The position numbers were made by a program, and so were the translations under genes. From Campylobacteraceae bacterium (lineage in GTDB: Bacteria > Campylobacterota > Campylobacteria > Campylobacterales > Sulfurovaceae), in contig JALSPE010000079.1 in the NCBI GenBank assembly GCA_026986085.1, positions 1 through 11,631 of the forward strand: a stretch of DNA of 11,631 bases, written 5' to 3'. Shown piece after piece: positions 7,105 to 11,631 of the stretch (positions within the stretch are counted from its first letter, which is position 1; each line of letters starts with the position of its first letter). The notes beneath the pieces are model-generated. The model did no database searches and was not told the origin of the DNA. It saw nothing but the letters and a program-made list of their open reading frames with translations.

Positions 7105-7762
7105 TATCTTTATCAAGAGTTTAAAAGATATATTTAGCCCAAGTGTTTTAGCATTTATTATTAAAATTGGCTTAGGCTCTATTGCCATAATGGCTACTAT
7201 ACTTTGGATATTTTGGGATAAACTCACAAACTTTACAGAGCATCTTATATCTTCAATTCCTTTTATTGGTAGTTTATCTATAGTTCAAAACAGTGGAGTT
7301 GTTATTGCATCACTAATTATAGCTTACAGTTTAACTATTATCTTAATATCTATATTAACTTCTATATATAGCCCTAAGCTTTTAATTAAATTAGCAAAAA
7401 AACACTACCCCGATATTAAACCAAATGATTATAGTAAAATATCCAAATCTATCTACTATAATATTAAAGCGACACTTATATTTTTACTTCTGTTAATTTT
7501 AACCTTACCACTTCTTTTTATTCCAATTATCGGGCAATTAATTATGTTAATTCTTTGGGCAATCTTACTAAAAGAGCCTACATTCTATGATGTTGCATCT
7601 CTATTTATAAAAGATGAAAAAGAGTATAAGAGATATAAATCCATATGGATTATAGCCATTGTTGCATCTTTGTTTAACTTTATTCCATTTTTAAATATCT
7701 TTGCTCCTATATATGCTCAAATTATATTTATGCATTGGCTACTACCAAAACTAAAAATATAA
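7097..7762 (+). CDS. EI24/CysZ-like inner-membrane protein
   Basis: A 221-residue membrane protein with hydrophobic segments at about 18-40, 67-91, 124-158 (long, probably a re-entrant or double helix) and 182-214, and an N-terminus MLNIFIKSLKDIFSP typical of small EI24-domain proteins. The closing segment FIPFLNIFAPIYAQIIFMHW fits the family's conserved 'iPllNl.aP..a.i..hw' end. E. coli CysZ, the studied bacterial relative, moves sulfate across the inner membrane. Nothing here, such as neighbouring cys genes, supports that substrate, so I give no specific role. The chosen ATG overlaps the upstream stop (ATGCTTAA). A GTG at 7085 is in frame but lacks a ribosome-binding site and adds only four residues. 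Probably last in the operon, and translationally coupled to the preceding gene. Confidence 0.75.
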   Translation: MLNIFIKSLKDIFSPSVLAFIIKIGLGSIAIMATILWIFWDKLTNFTEHLISSIPFIGSLSIVQNSGVVIASLIIAYSLTIILISILTSIYSPKLLIKLAKKHYPDIKPNDYSKISKSIYYNIKATLIFLLLLILTLPLLFIPIIGQLIMLILWAILLKEPTFYDVASLFIKDEKEYKRYKSIWIIAIVASLFNFIPFLNIFAPIYAQIIFMHWLLPKLKI

Positions 7763-7778
7763 GTTTATATTTAAAATC

Positions 7779-7868
7779 ACTCTGGACCCTCGAATTTATT
7801 CGAGGCAAAAAAGTTTAAACTCTAGCAATAAGCACAAATAGACGCGAATGAACTCGCATGTTCATGTT
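7779..7868. repeat. two-hairpin palindromic intergenic element, copy 2
   Basis: It aligns without gaps to 472-508 over the first 37 bases, then carries a 19-base insertion (7816-7834) and resumes at 7835 with CAAATAGACGCGAAT. Hairpin A is perfect here (CCTCGAA 7788-7794, loop TTTA, TTCGAGG 7799-7805), whereas copy 1 has a T-G wobble at the same pair, so base pairing is preserved in both. Hairpin B has decayed to GCGA (7844-7847) and TCGC (7854-7857). Hairpin A starts 26 bases after the EI24-like gene but lacks a downstream T tract on the + strand. Confidence 0.7.
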
Positions 7869-7964
7869 CTTTAAAATAAGTTTTACTATTTAACTTTACT
7901 TTTGCACTCAATTTTGCTTATTTTTCAAAGAAAAAAGTGCCATTGCGATATCTAATGAAAAAAA

Positions 7965-8007
7965 TCAATATACAATATATAGCACTTAAATACTTAGTTT
8001 ATACAAT
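7965..8007. repeat. paired TATACAAT octamers, copy 2
   Basis: TCAATATACAATAT (7965-7978) and TTATACAAT (7999-8007) lie at the same 34-base offset as at 226-268. The octamers TATACAAT are at 7969-7976 and 8000-8007. Here the pair lies about 105 bases upstream of the predicted -10 box of the surface-protein gene. Confidence 0.45.
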
Positions 8008-8111
8008 TTTTAGTTAGCTTTTACAAAAGATAAGAAAAACAACCTTACCCAAACTATCGCTACTTTATATTTCATTTTGACATAATTTTTATTAAATATT
8101 TCATATTGTCA

Positions 8112-8117
8112 TATAAT
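8112..8117 (+). promoter_or_regulatory. -10 box of the surface-protein promoter, with adjacent palindrome
   Basis: TATAAT at 8112-8117 predicts a start near 8124 and a short leader containing AAGGGG (8135-8140), 6 bases before the ATG. A perfect 6-bp inverted repeat, ATTACT (8116-8121) and AGTAAT (8126-8131) with loop ATAG, straddles the predicted start and could be an operator or a 5' hairpin. A perfect TTGACA at 8077-8082 is 29 bases upstream, too far to serve as the -35 box for this TATAAT. Confidence 0.5.
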
Positions 8118-8146
8118 TACTATAGAGTAATATTAAGGGGTATAAA

Positions 8147-11100
8147 ATGAGAAGTGGATATAAAGTAACACTATTACTATCTATACTAATTTGCTCACTA
8201 TATGGTAGCAATATAGATATAAAAAGTAGTGTAGATAGTAATATAAAAGTAGGTGACTTCTATACAAGAGAGCACACTATAACAAATAGCAATAGCAATA
8301 CTCTAGTAAATATTAAATATCAACTCAATTCAAAAGAGCCATATCAGCTAGATAGTAGCTCACTTACAAATGGTGAGAGTGTAACTATAAAAGATGTTAA
8401 ATTAGCATCAACTGCTGGAGATAGAGATGAAGATTACACTTTTACTGCGATAGAGTATGATTTAACAAATAAGCAAATAATTCTAAGCGATAATTTCAAT
8501 AGTGCCTCAAACTGGGGTAAAGATTGTATTATAGACAATGGAGTAGCAACTACAAAACGCACTCAAACAGGTGGAGGAGTATGTCATAAAACTATTAATA
8601 TTGAACAAAATAGAGCATACTCTTTAAAATTAAAGGCTAAATATAGTGGAGATTCTCAAGCACAAAATGCCATAGTTTTATTGCAATACTACAATAGTCA
8701 AAATGAAGCTGTATCTAAGTTTTACAGTAAAGCAGTTACCTCTAACAATACATTAAAAGAGTTAGAACTATACATCCCAAAAGCTCCACCACAAGCTACT
8801 TTATTAGATATAAAAGTAGTAACAGCTCTTGATGATAGCGTAACATTTGATGATGTAGAGTTAAACTCATACACAATAAATAACTCTACCCCTGTAAAGA
8901 AAAACTCAAAATTGAGCTATACGATTTTAAATAACAATAATGCAAATGCTCCAACAGCCACACTAGGTGATTACATATGGTTTGATAAAAATCAAAATGG
9001 TATTCAAGACTATAGCGAAAAAGGTATAGAAAGAATCAGGGTTCATCTATATAAAGATGGAAAAGATACAGGAGATTTAAACTATACAGATAGAAACGGT
9101 AGATATATTTTTGATAATTTAGAACCAGAGCACAACTACTCTATTAAAGTTGATTTACCTAAAAACTATAAAGCATTTACAATTAAAAATGCAGGAAATG
9201 ATAGAACAAAAGATAGCGATACAAATGGCTTTGGATATAGCGATACTATATTTTTAAAAGCTGGTGATAGATATTTAGATATGGATTGTGGCTTACTATG
9301 TAACTGTATTGCTTGGATAGATATAGAAAAATATACAAATGGAAAAAATTCAGACCAATCACCAGGAGAGGGCTTAATCGCAGGAGATGAAGTAATTTGG
9401 GAGTATCATGTAACAAATAGTAGTAGCTTAAAAGTTAAAAATATTAAAGTAGTTGATGATAAAGAGGGAGTTATAAACTGCCCTAAAACTACACTAGAGG
9501 CAAATGCATCTATGATATGTATTAAAAAAGGTATTGTAAAAGAAGGGAACTACTCAAATATGGCGACTGTTACAGGTATTGCAGAGAATAACCAAACAGT
9601 AACAGACCAAGATCCATCCCACTATCATGGCATTAAACCATCTTCTATAGGAGATACAATTTGGAATGATAAAAACCAAAATGGTATTCAAGATGCAGGT
9701 GAAAGTGGTGTAGCAGGAGTTAAAGTAGAGTTGCTAGATAGCAATGGAGATATAGCAAAAGATATTCATGGCAATCTAATTAATGCTGTAACTACAGATA
9801 ACAGTGGTAAATATCACTTTAACAACTTAGGAAAAGGTAGCTATATAGTTAAAATTACCACGCCAAATGGCTATATAGTAACTAAAAAAGAGCAAGGAAA
9901 CGATAAAACAAAAGATAGCGACATAGATCCTACAACAGGAAAAACTGATATTATAAATTTAGATATAGGTGTTGATGATAATAGTTGGGATGGTGGAATA
10001 TACCAGCTAAATAGCTCTATTGATATTGAAAAATCAACAAATGGAGAGGATGCAGACAATACAAACGGTCCAGAGATAAAGGTAGGAGAGAAGGTTATTT
10101 GGGAGTATAATGTTACAAATAGAGGTAATGTAAAACTAACAAATATTGTAGTTAAAGATAATAAAGAGGGGGTAATTAATTGCCCCAAAACAGAGCTAAA
10201 TGCTGGTGAATCTATGGTGTGTGTAAAAGAGGGAGTTGCTAAAAAAGGAAAATATGAAAACGAAGCAATAGTTACGGCAAAAGACCCAACAGGCGAAAGT
10301 AAAAGTGATAAAGACCCATCTCACTACTATGGAAAAGCTCCATCTTGCCTAGGGGATTATATTTGGGAAGATAGCAATAAAAATGGTATTCAAGATAGCA
10401 ACGAGAGTGCAATATCTGGAGCGAAAGTTGAACTTTTTGATAATAGTGGGAATATAGCAAAAGATATAGATGGAAATAGTATTACACCTATAATAACTAA
10501 TGCCAATGGTAAATATATCTTTTGCAACCTTGATAGTGGTAACTATATAGTAAAAGTTACTCCACCAACAGGCTTTAGTATTACAAAAAAAGATCAAGGC
10601 ACAAATGATACAAAAGATAGCGACATAGACCCAAAAACAGGCAAGACAACCACAATATACCTACCAGAAGATACAAATGATACAAAATGGGATGGTGGAC
10701 TTTATCCAAATAGTGGAACAGGCGAAAATAACCATACAGGAACTGCTTGTCTTGGAAACTATTTGTGGCTAGATAGAAACTTAAATGGAATACAAGACTC
10801 TAACGAGCTAGGAGTAGTAGATATTAAAGTAGAACTATATGATGCTACTACAAATAAATTAATTGCAACAACCAAAACAGATGGAGATGGTAAATATCAA
10901 TTTTGCAAACTCAAACCTGGTAGATACAAAGTTAAATTTGCTCTACCAAATACATATCTATTTACTCTTCAAAACAGAGGAGATGATATGAGAGACAGCG
11001 ATGTAGATAATAGTGGCTGGACACAAGTAGTTACACTAGAGGCAGGAGAGAAAAACTTAACCCTAGATGCAGGTATATATTGTGAATGCGATGACTATAA

Positions 11101-11215
11101 AATTCATCCAGAAAGATACAAAAAATCATCAGCATCAATATCTATTTTTGGTTCTTTTGCTCTACTAATATTTATAATCTTTGCGACATCTACACTAAAG
11201 TATAAGAGGGATTAA
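8147..11215 (+). CDS. large modular surface protein with SdrD B-like and DUF11/DUF7507-like domains
   Basis: A 1022-residue exported protein. A signal peptide (1 to about 20, hydrophobic VTLLLSILICSLYG) is followed by a beta-rich region (22-110). A carbohydrate-binding-like jelly roll follows (about 112-243, with FNSASNW, AYSLKLKAK and VTFDDVEL, as in CBM_4_9-type folds). Then come SdrD B-like 1 (272-384), DUF11/DUF7507-like 1 (385-497), SdrD B-like 2 (500-619), DUF11/DUF7507-like 2 (621-730), SdrD B-like 3 (734-853) and SdrD B-like 4 (868-979). Each B domain has the acidic DxNxNGIQD loop and a later (K/R)DSD loop, both expected to bind calcium. Each DUF-like domain has a cysteine pair (NCPKT...MxC). 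The end has CEC, IHPERYKKSS, a hydrophobic helix (about 996-1015) and tail LKYKRD, like a sorting or retention signal. A surface adhesin or structural role is inferred. It is monocistronic, with its own promoter and terminator. The exact ligand is unknown. Confidence 0.85.
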   Translation: MRSGYKVTLLLSILICSLYGSNIDIKSSVDSNIKVGDFYTREHTITNSNSNTLVNIKYQLNSKEPYQLDSSSLTNGESVTIKDVKLASTAGDRDEDYTFTAIEYDLTNKQIILSDNFNSASNWGKDCIIDNGVATTKRTQTGGGVCHKTINIEQNRAYSLKLKAKYSGDSQAQNAIVLLQYYNSQNEAVSKFYSKAVTSNNTLKELELYIPKAPPQATLLDIKVVTALDDSVTFDDVELNSYTINNSTPVKKNSKLSYTILNNNNANAPTATLGDYIWFDKNQNGIQDYSEKGIERIRVHLYKDGKDTGDLNYTDRNGRYIFDNLEPEHNYSIKVDLPKNYKAFTIKNAGNDRTKDSDTNGFGYSDTIFLKAGDRYLDMDCGLLCNCIAWIDIEKYTNGKNSDQSPGEGLIAGDEVIWEYHVTNSSSLKVKNIKVVDDKEGVINCPKTTLEANASMICIKKGIVKEGNYSNMATVTGIAENNQTVTDQDPSHYHGIKPSSIGDTIWNDKNQNGIQDAGESGVAGVKVELLDSNGDIAKDIHGNLINAVTTDNSGKYHFNNLGKGSYIVKITTPNGYIVTKKEQGNDKTKDSDIDPTTGKTDIINLDIGVDDNSWDGGIYQLNSSIDIEKSTNGEDADNTNGPEIKVGEKVIWEYNVTNRGNVKLTNIVVKDNKEGVINCPKTELNAGESMVCVKEGVAKKGKYENEAIVTAKDPTGESKSDKDPSHYYGKAPSCLGDYIWEDSNKNGIQDSNESAISGAKVELFDNSGNIAKDIDGNSITPIITNANGKYIFCNLDSGNYIVKVTPPTGFSITKKDQGTNDTKDSDIDPKTGKTTTIYLPEDTNDTKWDGGLYPNSGTGENNHTGTACLGNYLWLDRNLNGIQDSNELGVVDIKVELYDATTNKLIATTKTDGDGKYQFCKLKPGRYKVKFALPNTYLFTLQNRGDDMRDSDVDNSGWTQVVTLEAGEKNLTLDAGIYCECDDYKIHPERYKKSSASISIFGSFALLIFIIFATSTLKYKRD
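8960..11083 (+). repeat. internal domain repeats of the surface-protein gene
   Basis: The SdrD B-like domains begin at 8960, 9644, 10346 and 10748. The first two are each followed by a DUF11/DUF7507-like module (9299-9637, 10007-10336), giving a B-D-B-D-B-B order. The module period from B2 to B3 is 702 bases, and a 17-base word AAAGATAGCGACATAGA recurs exactly at 9911 and 10613. This points to fairly recent duplication or gene conversion. Confidence 0.75.
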
Positions 11216-11238
11216 ACCTCTTTTATACTCTACTTTTT
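11199..11238 (+). terminator. terminator overlapping the surface-protein stop codon
   Basis: AGTATAAGAGG (11199-11209), loop GATTAAA, then CCTCTTTTATACT (11217-11229) form an 11-bp stem with a two-base bulge, followed by CTACTTTTT (T run to 11238). The 5' arm encodes the last residues (YKR) and the loop contains the TAA stop at 11213-11215, so coding and termination signals are merged. Confidence 0.7.
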
Positions 11239-11449
11239 ATAAGATAGATAGGTTTTAAACCAAATTAAAATTAAAAGCTATACATTTTTCAAAAGCAATT
11301 AAATTTTATAATCTCTATTAAAAAACAACGATAAATCCATTATTTATAGCTTTTTTAAAAAATATTTATATAAATATGAAATATTTTCTTTTTATATTAT
11401 GATAAAATGGTATAATATATAAAAATAGATAGATTAAAAAGGATATATA
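11216..11449. other. AT-rich leader region upstream of the prepilin gene
   Basis: After the terminator there is a 10-bp perfect inverted repeat (AAAAGCTATA 11273-11282, TATAGCTTTT 11345-11354, running on into TT). Next come nested AT palindromes: a self-complementary 16-mer at 11362-11377 (ATATTTATATAAATAT) and AAAATATTT/AAATATTTT arms at 11359-11367 and 11379-11387. The prepilin promoter follows. No open frame is credible. Confidence 0.45.
11408..11416 (+). promoter_or_regulatory. extended -10 promoter of the prepilin gene
   Basis: TGGTATAAT is an extended -10 element (TGn plus TATAAT at 11411-11416). It predicts a start near 11423 and a leader of about 27 bases with ribosome-binding site AAAAAGGA ending at 11443, 6 bases before the ATG. 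Upstream is T-rich with no -35 consensus. Confidence 0.6.
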
Positions 11450-11631
11450 ATGAGAAAAGCTTTCACAATGATAGAGCTAACATTCGTTATCGTAATTATA
11501 GGGATATTAGCAGCAATAGCTTTACCAAAATTTAATGCAACAAGAGATGATGCAACTCTAACTAAAGCTAAAACAACTGTAGCTTCAATTAGAAGTGCAA
11601 TAACACAAGAGGCTCAAAGAAGACAGATGGA
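11450..11631 (+). CDS. type II secretion/type IV pilus-like prepilin, N-terminal fragment
   Basis: The ATG after AAAAAGGA opens a frame that runs off the window edge (60 complete codons). It begins with a short basic leader MRKA, then FTMIELTFVIVIIGILAAIA. This is the class III prepilin signal: cleavage by a PilD-type peptidase before F, with the conserved glutamate at position 5 of the mature protein and a hydrophobic helix for membrane storage and filament packing. The residue before cleavage is alanine rather than the more common glycine, which is tolerated and frequent in Campylobacterota pseudopilins. The following segment, LPKFNATRDDATLTKAKTTVASIRSAITQEAQRR, is also typical of that group. 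Such proteins assemble into type IV pili or type II secretion pseudopili. Whether this one is a major or minor subunit cannot be told from the fragment. It has its own promoter, separate from the upstream surface-protein gene. Confidence 0.9.
   Translation, partial: MRKAFTMIELTFVIVIIGILAAIALPKFNATRDDATLTKAKTTVASIRSAITQEAQRRQM

Larger units (their letters stand above)
7763..8146. other. intergenic gap with palindromic element, octamer pair and promoter
   Basis: This 384-base gap separates the end of the transporter-ppk operon from the surface-protein gene. It contains copy 2 of the two-hairpin element (7779-7868), copy 2 of the TATACAAT pair (7965-8007), and a promoter and ribosome-binding site for the downstream gene. 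Between 7869 and 7964 I see only AT-rich sequence. No open frame or RNA gene is recognisable. Confidence 0.6.

Noticed and set aside
7788..7805. Hairpin A copy 2 as intrinsic terminator of the transporter-ppk operon
   Set aside because: It is followed by CAAAAAAG rather than a T tract on the + strand, and the same hairpin occurs elsewhere as part of a repeat. I list it as a repeat; it could still protect the mRNA 3' end.
8077..8082. Perfect TTGACA as -35 box for the surface-protein gene
   Set aside because: The best TATAAT is 29 bases downstream, too far. At 17-19 base spacing there is only CATATT, a poor -10.
8180..8210. Lipoprotein signal (ILIC) at the start of the surface protein
   Set aside because: The residue before cysteine is isoleucine, not Gly/Ala/Ser, so the lipobox is not satisfied. 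A signal peptidase I site after SLYG is more likely.
9871..10597. Reverse-strand open frames inside the surface-protein gene
   Set aside because: They lie opposite a repetitive, clearly coding gene, lack ribosome-binding sites, and read as low-complexity shadows.

Overview
This is an AT-rich window with tightly packed genes. It most likely comes from a Campylobacterota (epsilonproteobacterial) chromosome related to Sulfurovum, Sulfurimonas or similar environmental genera. The assignment rests on a full-length CiaB-family protein, a pseudopilin of the 'FTMIELTFVIVIIGIL...TRDDA' kind, promoters with a clear TATAAT box but no convincing -35 box, and codon use strongly biased to A and T. No tRNA, rRNA, CRISPR array, transposase or phage gene was seen.

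Layout: (1) 1-119 is the 3' end of an NlpC/P60 cell-wall peptidase gene on the + strand. (2) 120-623 is a roughly 500-base convergent gap with a terminator hairpin, a paired TATACAAT octamer and a two-hairpin palindromic element. (3) 624-3057 on the - strand is a two-gene unit, rdgB (house-cleaning of dITP/XTP) overlapping ciaB. This CiaB-family protein carries an apparently intact HEXXH...E zinc site. (4) A very short bidirectional promoter region at 3058-3123 separates it from (5) a four-gene + strand operon at 3124-7762: a YajR-like MFS transporter with a C-terminal ferredoxin-like domain, polyphosphate kinase 1, a gamma-class carbonic anhydrase-like protein and an EI24/CysZ-like membrane protein. 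Spacings are 9 bases, 3 bases and an 8-base overlap. (6) 7763-8146 is a second long gap that repeats both the palindromic element and the TATACAAT pair of gap one, in the opposite order. (7) 8147-11215 encodes a 1022-residue modular surface protein: signal peptide, carbohydrate-binding-like domain, four SdrD B-like domains and two DUF11/DUF7507-like domains, ending in a hydrophobic segment and basic tail like a sorting signal. (8) 11450 to the window edge is the start of a type II secretion/type IV pilus-like prepilin.

Functionally, the central part is ordinary housekeeping and stress physiology: nucleotide-pool sanitation, polyphosphate and transport. The right end is cell-surface biology: a large secreted, probably calcium-binding adhesin-like protein next to a pseudopilin. 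The observations most worth following are the metallopeptidase-like active site of the CiaB homologue, the repeated palindromic element with the accompanying TATACAAT pair in both large gaps, and the sorting-signal-like tail on a Gram-negative SdrD-like protein. No clearly new multi-gene system is visible.
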